NCBI GenBank assembly: GCA_030042795.1
Contig: JASHYZ010000104.1
Location: forward strand, 1 to 19,568
Origin: Terriglobia bacterium
GTDB taxonomy: Bacteria > Acidobacteriota > Terriglobia > UBA7540
DNA: 19,568 nucleotides
Direction of reading: 5' to 3'
Shown: positions 1-6,797 of the stretch, one piece after another
Layout: every line of letters starts with the position of its first letter
How positions within the stretch are numbered: position 1 is the first letter of the stretch
Position numbers and translations under genes: made by a program
The notes under the pieces: generated by a model
Told to the model about the DNA's origin: nothing
The model's input: the letters and a program-made list of their open reading frames with translations, nothing else
The model's database searches: none

Positions 1-717
1 GAAATCCGGGGGAGCCGAGTAGTAATAAGCCTGTCCCAAAAGAGAATTATTCACAGCATCGCCGGGATTATCATCCAAAGAAGCCTTAAGCGACGTAATC
101 GCGTTCGCATAATCCTTTCGCTGGAGCGCCACGAACCCAACCGTGCCGTTGAAGATTGCTCTCTTGGCTTTGACGTATTCAGTGAACTGTACGTCACTCA
201 CCTGGGCGGGCTTTTGGAGTTTCCCCAGAACGTCCAAGCCGTGTTTGGAGTAACTTTCGGCCTGCGACAACTGATCGCTCGCGTTGGCAGCTTTTGCGTT
301 GTACACAAACGGAAACGCAAAACTCAAGTAGGTGAGAGCATCGAGATTATCTGGGTTGGCGGCAAGCGCCTTTCTTGCGGCGTCCATAGCCTTGGCGCTG
401 TCGCCAAGTTGTTGATAGGCCGTCATCTCTTGGACATAGGCGGCATCTTTGAAGTCCGAGCTCGGGTATTTTTGAATCACGCCTTCGGCGAGCGTTATCT
501 TCTTGTGGGGGTCCGTTTCCTTTGCTAACGCCTGGAAGGCGTCGTACTCTTCCCGGCTTTTCCATTGCGGTTGCTTCGGGGCCGCTTCTTGCGCGGCGGG
601 CGCTTCCATTGCCGTGCGTGAGTCGGGGGGCGCCGCAAACGCTCTGGAGAGGGATCCCCCGCAAAACCATCCTGCCACTGCCGCTAAGCTCAAAAGTACA
701 GTTACCCTTATTTTCAT
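1..717 (-). CDS. Exported TPR-like repeat protein, C-terminus beyond the left edge
   Basis: An open frame without stops runs leftward from ATG at 717 to base 1, giving 239 codons of an incomplete gene. The N-terminus (MKIRVTVLLSLAAVAG..., then an AFA-A cleavage-like site near residue 28) looks like a Sec signal peptide, followed by an Ala/Pro/Gln-rich linker to about residue 50. The rest is helical with tetratricopeptide-like pairs, for example A-Y-V-Q-E-M-T-A-Y-Q-Q-L-G-D-S-A-K-A-M near residues 90-110 and a segment G-F-V-A-L-Q-R-K-D-Y-A-N-A-I near residues 194-207. Such proteins usually act as periplasmic scaffolds; no enzyme motif is visible and the partner is unknown. An in-frame ATG at 726, preceded by GAGG, is an alternative start. 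The frame itself is secure; the TPR assignment is by pattern only. Confidence 0.7.
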   Translation of the reverse strand, partial: MKIRVTVLLSLAAVAGWFCGGSLSRAFAAPPDSRTAMEAPAAQEAAPKQPQWKSREEYDAFQALAKETDPHKKITLAEGVIQKYPSSDFKDAAYVQEMTAYQQLGDSAKAMDAARKALAANPDNLDALTYLSFAFPFVYNAKAANASDQLSQAESYSKHGLDVLGKLQKPAQVSDVQFTEYVKAKRAIFNGTVGFVALQRKDYANAITSLKASLDDNPGDAVNNSLLGQAYYYSAPPDF

Positions 718-905
718 CTTCCCCATGACCTCAACATTTGTAGAATATGGGCCTCGAAAGCCGCCGTCAATGGCAGGCGGACCGCCTTGCGCAGGAGGCC
801 GGCCCGGCTTAGTTCCAGATGCCGTGCGCAAGAGGTGCCGCAATTGAGATATCAAGACTCCGCAAACTTTTCAAGCGGAATCTCGCAGCATTCCCCTTTG
901 CATAA

Positions 906-914
906 AGTATAACA
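906..914 (-). promoter_or_regulatory. Extended -10 element, possible promoter of the TPR-type gene
   Basis: On the minus strand the sequence reads TGTTATACT, a TGN-TATACT extended -10 box (5 of 6 in the hexamer). No clear -35 box precedes it, which extended -10 promoters tolerate. The start would lie near 899, leaving a leader of about 180 bases before the ATG at 717. Confidence 0.35.
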
Positions 915-1033
915 TCCTGCTCCTTTAGATGCCGCAAACGTATGGACGCAATAACAACTTCTGATACCGTCGATCCAGGCGCTTGGCTCGCGATCGCCGC
1001 TGGCCGCCAACCGGCAGGATGAGCCGGGCGGGT

Positions 1034-1062
1034 TTGACGAATCCGCCTCCCTCGGCTAGACT
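1034..1062 (+). promoter_or_regulatory. Sigma70-type promoter of the symporter gene
   Basis: TTGACG at 1034-1039 and TAGACT at 1057-1062 are separated by exactly 17 bases, matching the -35 and -10 consensus in 5 of 6 and 4 of 6 positions. Transcription would begin near 1069, about 90 bases before the symporter start. Seen by eye only. Confidence 0.55.
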
Positions 1063-1158
1063 CGCCGCGCGTGTTGTAGTTGACGTTGTGGCAGGGGTGG
1101 CAAGCCATTTAGGTCCGCGGCGGTCTGCCCTCTTGCCTCTGGAGCCACAGGAGACCGC

Positions 1159-2616
1159 TTGGCATTGCGCCCCGTCGATCTGGCCGTCGTGCTCGCTTAT
1201 CTTGCTGGCATCACTTGGTTTGGCTCCAGCTTCCGCAAGCATCAGCGAACGCTTTCCGACTATTTTCTAGGGGGCCGCCAGCTTCCCTGGTGGGCGCTCG
1301 CCCTTTCGGTGGTCTCCGCCGAAACGAGCATTTTGACGATCGTTAGCACGCCGGGCATCTCCTACCGCTCTAACTTCGGTTTCCTTCAGCTCATTCTTGG
1401 GTACCTCGTGGGCCGAGTCGTTGTAGCCTTTGTGTTGATTCCCCGTTATTTCTCCGGGGAGCTTTTCACGGCCTACCAGTTTGTGGAGCGCCGCTTCGGA
1501 CGTGCCGTTAAGCTCTTCACGGCTGTCCTGTTCCTGACGACGCGGGCCTTGGCCGAAGGCGTCCGAGTCTTTGCCATCGCCATCGTGATTCAGGTGGCAT
1601 TCCCCTCAGAGGTGTCGGTAGCAGTGGCCATCATTGTTGCGCTGACTCTGTTCTATACGTTTCAAGGCGGCCTGGCGGCAGTTATTTGGACCGACGTCAT
1701 CCAGCTTTCAATATACCTTTCAGGAACCGCGGTCGCACTTTTCGTGGCGTTGCACGGTATTCACGGCGGCTGGCCGCAGGTGCGAGAGATTGCGCAGTTG
1801 GCTGGCGGCAAATTCCACTTGTTCGATTTTCATTTCGATCTCCACGATCCTTATCTCTTCTGGTCCGGCCTGGTGGGCGGCGCGTTCCTCACTAGTGCCA
1901 GCCACGGCACAGACCAACTGATTGTTCAGCGGCTGCTGGCCGCGCGCAACAAGCGGCAGAGCCAGGCGGCGCTGCTTTCAAGCGGCATCGTGATCCTCGG
2001 CCAGTTTGCACTTTTCCTCACCGTAGGTGTGGTGCTCTTCGCCTACTACCGGCAGTCTCCGCCCGCAGTGCCCTTCACACGCGCTGACCAGGTGTTCCCG
2101 GCCTTCGTGGTGAACGCGCTTCCCAGCGGCCTCGCCGGGCTTCTCATGGCCGCGATCCTGGCTGCCGGCATGGCGAACCTCAGCGCAGCATTGAACTCGC
2201 TGGCTTCGAGCTCCATCGTGGATTTCTACAAGCCCTTCTTCAACCCAACTGCCAGCGAACAGCATTCACTTAGGTTGTCTCGTTACTCTACTGTGGCTTG
2301 GGGCGCTGTGCTGATCGTGATTGCATTCGCCGCAGCGCACCTTCATCAAAGTGTGCTCGAACTGGCGCTTACAATTGCTTCGGTACCCTACGGCAGCATG
2401 CTTGGGATTTTCCTCTTGGGCGCCCTCACACTGCGAACCACACCGGCTGGTGCACTAACGGGCGCTGTCGCCGGCCTCGCCACGCTCGTCGTAGTGATTT
2501 CATTCACCTCGATTGCGTGGACGTGGTATGTCCCCATCGGGACTTCGATCACCTTCGCGATCGGATGGGCCGTCAGTGTGCTGTCGAGCCGCCGGATGCG
2601 TTCGCAAGCCAGCTAG
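1159..2616 (+). CDS. Sodium:solute symporter (SSS family)
   Basis: A 485-residue integral membrane protein of the solute:sodium symporter family (LeuT-like fold), expected to import a small solute with Na+ across the inner membrane. Family signs are the N-terminal helix followed by D-Y-F-L-G-G-R-Q-L-P-W-W near residues 34-45, the A-E-T-S-I-L motif after it, the R-A-L-A-E-G-V-R segment in the third or fourth helix, and G-L-L-M-A-A-I-L-A-A-G-M-A-N-L-S-A-A-L-N-S typical of the eighth helix. About 13 hydrophobic segments are visible and the length is normal. The start is TTG at 1159 with AGGAG at 1149-1153, five bases upstream. The substrate cannot be read from sequence. It converges on the oxidase gene, leaving 30 bases between the stop codons. 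Confidence 0.9.
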   Translation: MALRPVDLAVVLAYLAGITWFGSSFRKHQRTLSDYFLGGRQLPWWALALSVVSAETSILTIVSTPGISYRSNFGFLQLILGYLVGRVVVAFVLIPRYFSGELFTAYQFVERRFGRAVKLFTAVLFLTTRALAEGVRVFAIAIVIQVAFPSEVSVAVAIIVALTLFYTFQGGLAAVIWTDVIQLSIYLSGTAVALFVALHGIHGGWPQVREIAQLAGGKFHLFDFHFDLHDPYLFWSGLVGGAFLTSASHGTDQLIVQRLLAARNKRQSQAALLSSGIVILGQFALFLTVGVVLFAYYRQSPPAVPFTRADQVFPAFVVNALPSGLAGLLMAAILAAGMANLSAALNSLASSSIVDFYKPFFNPTASEQHSLRLSRYSTVAWGAVLIVIAFAAAHLHQSVLELALTIASVPYGSMLGIFLLGALTLRTTPAGALTGAVAGLATLVVVISFTSIAWTWYVPIGTSITFAIGWAVSVLSSRRMRSQAS

Positions 2617-2646
2617 ACCCGAACGGAAGACGGGCTTTCTCCTGGC

Positions 2647-4101
2647 TCACCCCATCGGCGCTGCTGCGGGCGTAGGACGCGAGATAGCGTCGTGGGCAGC
2701 CGCCTGCCCAGTGCGAATCACGTCTGAGATTCCTATGCCGGAGTAGGCGTTGCCGGCCAGATAGAGGCCCGGATGTTCGCCGAGACGTTCGGCAGTCGCG
2801 CGCAGACGCTCGGCATGACCCACCTCATATTGCGCCATAGCGTTCGGCCAACGGTAGATGCGCGAGGCAAGAGGTTGGTCGCTGACTCCCAGAATAGAGG
2901 CCAGTTCGTCGCGCACAATTTGCAGAATATCGTCGTCACTTGCGTCGAGAATTGCCGAATCGCGCGAGCCGCCAAGAAAACAACGCAGGAGAGCCCGATT
3001 CGCGGGCGCGCAATGATCGAACTTGGCGTGAACGAAGGTACAGGCCAACAACCTTCGACGTTCCGTCCGCGGCACCAAGAAGCCGAATCCCTGTGGCAGA
3101 CGCGAGCGCAGACCTCCATCAAAAACCAGGGCCACGGTGACTGCCGAGTTGTAGGGAATACCGTTCAAGGATGCTGCTAGAGAGTGGTCAAGACTTGCCA
3201 GCAGCTTGGCGACCGCCCAGGTTGGAATCGCCAGGATCACGGAATCTGCCTCGCGGCTGGAGCCATCCTCGAACACCAGGCGATAACCACGCCCGTCGTG
3301 CGATCGGCCTGACTCTTCCACCCGAACAACACGCCGCCGCAATTCTACGCGACAGCTTTCGATGCGTCCGGCCAAAGCTTCTACCAGGCTTCCAAGGCCG
3401 TCCCGGAGCGACGTGAAAATGGGCCGGCGCGCATCTCCACTCATCTGTTTCCGCAGCGCGAGGCCGGCCCGTGTCAAGCTGCCATACTTCGTTTCCAAAT
3501 CTCGAAAGCGCGACAGGACTGAACGCACGCTCAGGCGTACAGGGTCACCGCCGTAAACGCCTGCCAGCAGCGGCTCCGTGATGCTGTCCAGCATGCCAGA
3601 TCCGAAATGGCGCGAGATGAAGCTGGCTACCGATTCGTCGCCTTCCGGCGGCGAACCGCCCGGGGGATGTCCCGTGAGCCACTCACGAACAATGGCGATT
3701 TTGCTGCTGAAAGGAATCAACGGAGTGCTGAGCACCGGCCAAAGCCGCGACGGCACCATCAGCATGAGGCCGTCCGGCAAGGGCCGCAAGCGGCCGCGAT
3801 GAAGAATGTAAGTGCGTCGCCCGGCGTCGTTCGAGCCGATAAGAGAATCGCCGAGCCCAAGTTCCCTGGCTAGCGTCGCAGCCTCGGGTTTCTCGGTGAG
3901 AAAGCTATCGGGGCCAGCTTCGATGACGCAGCCCGCGGCGAGATCGGTTTGGACTACGCCGCCAAGCCGGTCGCTCCCCTCGATCAGGCATTCATCAATG
4001 AGCGCCCCTTGGCGCTTGGCTTGGCCGAGGCGATAGGCCGCGGTGAGCCCAGCCATGCCGCCGCCAACCACCACGACGCGTTGAGGTTCGTCATTAAGCA
4101 T
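2647..4101 (-). CDS. hemY: Oxygen-dependent protoporphyrinogen/coproporphyrinogen III oxidase
   Basis: A 484-residue flavoprotein of the HemY/HemG/CgoX family, which uses FAD and O2 to aromatise protoporphyrinogen IX or coproporphyrinogen III late in haem synthesis. The N-terminal dinucleotide-binding motif V-V-V-V-G-G-G-M-A-G-L-T-A-A-Y lies at residues 9-23. It is followed by G-S-D-R-L-G-G-V-V-Q-T and G-P-D-S-F-L. The C-terminus carries L-Y-L-A-G-N-A-Y-S-G-I-G-I-S-D-V-I, the family's second FAD contact. Length is normal for the family. Whether it acts on coproporphyrinogen (CgoX) or protoporphyrinogen depends on the rest of the pathway, which is not in the window. No hem neighbour is present; the gene stands alone, with a hairpin-rich spacer upstream. 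The ribosome binding site at ATG 4101 is weak. Confidence 0.92.
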   Translation of the reverse strand: MLNDEPQRVVVVGGGMAGLTAAYRLGQAKRQGALIDECLIEGSDRLGGVVQTDLAAGCVIEAGPDSFLTEKPEAATLARELGLGDSLIGSNDAGRRTYILHRGRLRPLPDGLMLMVPSRLWPVLSTPLIPFSSKIAIVREWLTGHPPGGSPPEGDESVASFISRHFGSGMLDSITEPLLAGVYGGDPVRLSVRSVLSRFRDLETKYGSLTRAGLALRKQMSGDARRPIFTSLRDGLGSLVEALAGRIESCRVELRRRVVRVEESGRSHDGRGYRLVFEDGSSREADSVILAIPTWAVAKLLASLDHSLAASLNGIPYNSAVTVALVFDGGLRSRLPQGFGFLVPRTERRRLLACTFVHAKFDHCAPANRALLRCFLGGSRDSAILDASDDDILQIVRDELASILGVSDQPLASRIYRWPNAMAQYEVGHAERLRATAERLGEHPGLYLAGNAYSGIGISDVIRTGQAAAHDAISRPTPAAAPMG

Positions 4102-4517
4102 CAGAATCCGTCGCTTGAGGTAGAGGCGGCTTCATGCCGCTATGAATTGGCGGGGTAAGCCCGCCTCACGCCGATTCATGCGGTCTCGTTCAACCTTAGC
4201 TTGGCACTTACGCTAGCGTCAATCGGAGTACGGCGATGGTAGCCGCCAGTTGGCGAGCTTAACTCGCCGCTAGAAACTCAAACTGCACCACTACGATACC
4301 GGTACCGGTGTCATTTGAACGCCCCGAACGAAGTCATTCCCGCGAAAGCGGGAATCCACTTTCTTGATACTTTCTTTTTCCAAGGACTTCTTGCAATGGA
4401 TTCCCGCCTTCGCGGGAATGATGGCGTATCGAGGGGGGTTCCAACCAGCAAACAATACCAGTATGCAAGAGCTTATGGTACTGTCAACGGCGCGCGACTT
4501 AGGCTAAGCTACCGATT
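4102..4517. other. Hairpin-rich intergenic spacer
   Basis: This 416-base gap between the oxidase gene and the 228-residue protein is crowded with inverted repeats. They are a 5-bp-arm hairpin at 4126-4140, GGCGGG/CCCGCC at 4149-4165 inside ATGAAT/ATTCAT arms (4142-4179), ACGCTAGCGT at 4210-4219, GGCGAG/CTCGCC at 4252-4268, ACCGGTACCGGT at 4298-4309, and the REPIN-like element listed separately. I see no gene. Confidence 0.6.
4333..4422. repeat. REPIN-like element: two inverted dRS3-type palindromes
   Basis: Two 26-bp arms, 4333-4358 and 4397-4422, are inverted copies matching at 24 of 26 positions. Each contains a 20-bp palindrome ATTCCC-N8-GGGAAT (4336-4355 and 4400-4419). This core equals the consensus written for the neisserial dRS3 repeat, and similar hairpins occur widely in other bacteria. 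A 38-base spacer separates the arms. The layout matches a REPIN (REP doublet forming an inverted pair), a non-autonomous element mobilised by a transposase encoded elsewhere. Confidence 0.75.
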
Positions 4518-5204
4518 ATGGCTGTCACTAACACTCGGGCAAAGCCGAAAGACTCCAAGCGCGTGGAATCATGGGTCTATGGGGTGCTGAACCCGCTCAT
4601 TGAGGCCGTAAGCCGCGAAGTGGCTTTCCTTGAAGAGGGCAACTTGACCTGGAGGAATTACTCCCGGCACTGCGAGCACCTGCGTCCTATCGTTGAATAC
4701 ATCGCGGGGGACCAGCTTCCGGTGTATGGGGATTTTCTAGCCAACGAGCAAGCGGGATTCAAAGACCGGTTTGTTGAGCACGATCGCAAGCTTGCGGCCA
4801 CTGAGGCAGCAGCAACGGATGCCTATCACGTCTTGATTGAACCGAAGGCTTTCGAGAAGCAGATCGAGCAGTCGCTTGAAGAGTTTGAGTCGCGCGTTGG
4901 TTCTCGCGAGCCCGGATACCGCAAGAGTCTAATCCCGACGGCGGAGAGTCTGGCAAGGGCCGTCGCGGAGCTTCTGGTGAATCGTGCGGACGACTTGCCT
5001 TACCACCATTCAACAAAGAAATTCTGGCAGGACCATCGGGAGCAGTACCAAAGGTTCCGGAAAGACCCAGCGTTTGGCGCGCTAAATCGGGCCGCGAGTG
5101 CGCTTAAAGAAACATCGAGCGCGCTGAAAGACGCTCTCGTAAGCCACCGTCTCGACTTGTGCGGCGTTCACGATATTCCCGCCACGCCTTCAACAGCGAC
5201 GTAG
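4518..5204 (+). CDS. Hypothetical protein, 228 aa, soluble and helical
   Basis: I do not recognise this protein. The 228-residue product has no signal peptide or membrane segment. It is rich in charged residues and probably mostly helical. Visible marks are W-V-Y-G-V-L-N-P-L-I-E-A-V near residues 19-31, L-T-W-R-N-Y-S-R-H-C-E near 43-53, and a C-terminal helix with an A-L-K-E-T/A-L-K-D repetition near 190-206. No catalytic motif is evident. The ATG at 4518 has only a poor ribosome binding site. It stands alone between repeat-rich spacers (4333-4422 and 5211-5283), which fits an accessory gene brought in with or between repeats. The length and codon pattern support a real gene; the function is unknown. 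Confidence 0.65.
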   Translation: MAVTNTRAKPKDSKRVESWVYGVLNPLIEAVSREVAFLEEGNLTWRNYSRHCEHLRPIVEYIAGDQLPVYGDFLANEQAGFKDRFVEHDRKLAATEAAATDAYHVLIEPKAFEKQIEQSLEEFESRVGSREPGYRKSLIPTAESLARAVAELLVNRADDLPYHHSTKKFWQDHREQYQRFRKDPAFGALNRAASALKETSSALKDALVSHRLDLCGVHDIPATPSTAT

Positions 5205-5797
5205 TCTAACAGTTCGTTGAAAAACTCGTCCAAACTGTCATTCCGAGGAGCCCAAGGCGCCTTGGTTTGTTCGTCCTCAATTTCGTGCCAAGGGGCGCGC
5301 AGTCCGGGTCCGGCTTTGCTTGGCCACAGCATCCGAGGCTGACATGGGACGACTTCTTTGTTGTTTTACTATATACAATTAATTAAACTATGAACCGGTG
5401 ATCACATGTTATTTTATTGCCGCGTTGCCAAGAAGCAGGAGCAAAACGTAAGCGAACATATGCGGGAACGTTCGTGCGCAGCGAGGCGACCGGTCCAGTA
5501 CTTCGGCCCAATGCTTCGGCTAGGACGCAAGACGCCGTTGGGAAGCGTGCGGATTACCTGCGGATCGCAGGCGGCTGGTCTAAAATGGCGGACCAAGCCA
5601 CTCCCAAAAATCGCGAAATGAAGGAAGAACCCACGATCTCATTGATAATAAAGGAGCAATTTGGGGAACCCACGATGTTTATGAAAACAAATAACTTAAC
5701 CAGCATTTGCCACGGTGTTGTTGATGGCTAAGGACTTACGAGGAGGCAGCCAGACCGACCACGAACATTCGGCCGGTTGCAAGCAACCACTCGGGCG
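5205..5797. other. Intergenic region with repeat remnants, no gene supported
   Basis: These 593 bases hold a repeat remnant at the left end (listed separately), an AT-rich patch around 5355-5395 that stands out from the GC-rich surroundings, and GGTTGC-AA-GCAACC at 5775-5788 just past the leftward stop at 5798. Open frames of up to 104 codons exist at 5406-5731, but they have poor starts, overlap one another and show no family pattern. They may be decayed coding sequence. Confidence 0.5.
5211..5283. repeat. Degenerate interspersed repeat with a 14-bp perfect palindrome
   Basis: The segment starts with AGTTCGTTGAAAAACTCGT (5211-5229), which matches 10422-10440 at 15 of 19 positions. It continues with ACTGTCATTCCGAGGAG (5234-5250), reminiscent of a hairpin repeat I associate with acidobacterial genomes, and then the perfect palindrome CCAAGGCGCCTTGG at 5252-5265. 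It lies directly behind the stop of the 228-residue gene and could serve as its terminator or be a decayed mobile repeat. Confidence 0.5.
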
Positions 5798-6025
5798 CTA
5801 ACCCGCATTCAGCCGGCTTTTGCCGCCTAGGCTATTCGCAGCCGGTGCTTCCTGCTTCTCGAGGTCGATCTGATGCAGGTGAATAATTTCACCCGTCTCG
5901 GGGTTCATCTCGGGTGTGATTTGATAGCTCTCGCGGATGACGGCGTAGCCTTGCTCCGTCATCTCCAGCACGCGCCGGTGAAACAGGTCGGCATCCCATT
6001 CTCTAATCGTCATTGTGGTGGTCAT
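5798..6025 (-). CDS. Small hypothetical protein, 75 aa
   Basis: A 75-residue acidic soluble protein starting M-T-T-T-M-T-I-R-E-W-D-A-D-L-F-H. The middle G-Y-A-V-I-R-E-S-Y-Q-I-T-P-E-M-N-P-E-T-G looks like a short beta-structured domain. I know no family function. ATG at 6025 has AGGAA about six bases upstream; a second in-frame ATG lies at 6013. It follows Hsp20 by 78 bases on the same strand and is probably cotranscribed with it, which places it under the palindrome at 6709-6724. Confidence 0.7.
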   Translation of the reverse strand: MTTTMTIREWDADLFHRRVLEMTEQGYAVIRESYQITPEMNPETGEIIHLHQIDLEKQEAPAANSLGGKSRLNAG

Positions 6026-6103
6026 TGAAGGTTCCTGTCGGCTGGCCTTTGGAGCGGGCGCGGGAACGGTTGTTCGCCACGCCCCTTCTCGCCGTTGAAC
6101 AAG

Positions 6104-6613
6104 CTACTTGATTGCGATGGCAATCCCTCTTGCCGGTGCGGCCTTCGGCAGGTCGAGCGAGAGAATGCCGTCTTTCAGCGTTGCTTTCACCTTCTCTCCC
6201 TCAACTGCGGCCGGCAGGTCGATCATACGTAGGATCCGGTCGGAACAGCGCTCGGAGAAAATCGTGTTTTCCTTACGCGGCTCTCCTTCTCTCTTGCCTG
6301 CAATCGTCACCCGCGCACCATCCACGCTAACTTCCAGCTCGTCTGTCCGGAAGCCAGGAACTTCCGCGCGGAGGGTGAAGTTTTGTGCAGACTCAGCAAC
6401 CTCTACATGAGCCGGATGAAGCAACTCTGACTCTGCATGGAACCAGTCTTCGAGGTCACGCCCGAACATGGATCCATGACTCTCGAAGAGCTCGAAGGCG
6501 CGACGCGCGATCGCGTCATAAGTCTTTGCGACCTCCTCGACAAGGTCAGCCGGTTCCACCAGTCTCAGGCTAGTTGGCTCTTCTTTCTCCATTTGCAATC
6601 CTGCCTGTGACAT
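6104..6613 (-). CDS. Small heat-shock protein, Hsp20/alpha-crystallin family
   Basis: A 169-residue ATP-independent holdase that binds unfolding proteins in the cytoplasm. The alpha-crystallin domain spans about residues 72-160. It includes V-P-G-F-R-T-D-E-L-E-V-S-V near 85-97, the strand V-T-I-A-G-K-R, and the family signature A-T-L-K-D-G-I-L-S-L-D-L-P at 144-156. The C-terminus carries I-A-I-A-I-K, an I-x-I type oligomer anchor. The frame is open further upstream to 6844, but the start is ATG 6613: it has an AAAGGAGTG ribosome binding site, and the family does not have a 77-residue extension. It is divergent from the sigma54-activator gene. The intervening region has a TGTGA-N6-TCACC site (6709-6724) and a TAGACT -10-like box at 6682-6687 on the minus strand. 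Confidence 0.93.
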   Translation of the reverse strand: MSQAGLQMEKEEPTSLRLVEPADLVEEVAKTYDAIARRAFELFESHGSMFGRDLEDWFHAESELLHPAHVEVAESAQNFTLRAEVPGFRTDELEVSVDGARVTIAGKREGEPRKENTIFSERCSDRILRMIDLPAAVEGEKVKATLKDGILSLDLPKAAPARGIAIAIK

Positions 6614-6649
6614 CGTTTTCACTCCTTTCAGGGTATGTGTCCGACACTC

Positions 6650-6671
6650 CGCACTCTCGGGCCGGAGTGCG
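6650..6671. repeat. Inverted repeat CGCACTC-N8-GAGTGCG upstream of hsp20
   Basis: Perfect 7-bp arms at 6650-6656 and 6665-6671 lie between the hsp20 start and the palindrome at 6709-6724, inside the predicted hsp20 leader. It could be a second operator or a leader hairpin. It is not the CIRCE or HAIR consensus I know. Confidence 0.45.
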
Positions 6672-6708
6672 AACCTCCGCCAGTCTACAAAGTCACACGG
6701 CCCGAGTC

Positions 6709-6724
6709 TGTGACCTTCGTCACC
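6709..6724. promoter_or_regulatory. CRP/FNR-type palindrome, hsp20 and sigma54-activator promoters
   Basis: TGTGA-CCTTCG-TCACC matches TGTGA-N6-TCACA at 9 of 10 positions. Its centre (6716.5) lies 32 bases from the centre of a minus-strand -10-like TAGACT (6682-6687), the class II spacing in which the site replaces the -35 box. A plus-strand TACAAT at 6744-6749 lies 30 bases the other way, so one site could serve both divergent genes. Confidence 0.6.
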
Positions 6725-6797
6725 TTGCTGCAGTGCGATACGGTACAATGACGTGGGCTCAGTGCGCACAGCTCTGCAGGAGAGGCGCATGTCGTAA

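Larger units (their letters stand above)
718..1158. other. Divergent intergenic region, no gene supported
   Basis: This 441-base gap separates the leftward TPR-type gene from the rightward symporter. Frames open on both strands are short, lack ribosome binding sites and resemble no family I know. I see two promoter-like sequences here, listed separately, and no repeat or RNA gene. Confidence 0.5.

Noticed and set aside
809..1242. Leftward frames of 99 and 105 codons upstream of the symporter
   Set aside because: They overlap each other, the symporter start and a good promoter on the other strand; their composition looks non-coding.
2618..2640. Terminator between the symporter and oxidase genes (CCCG...CGGGCTTTCT)
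   Set aside because: Only a four-pair stem with a nine-base loop and a poor T-run; not convincing.
4315..4590. 91-codon frame across the REPIN-like element
   Set aside because: It reads through both palindromes and overlaps the start of the 228-residue gene; an artefact of the repeat.
5406..5731. Overlapping frames of 71 and 104 codons in the repeat-rich gap
   Set aside because: Poor starts, no family pattern and mutually overlapping frames; at most decayed sequence.
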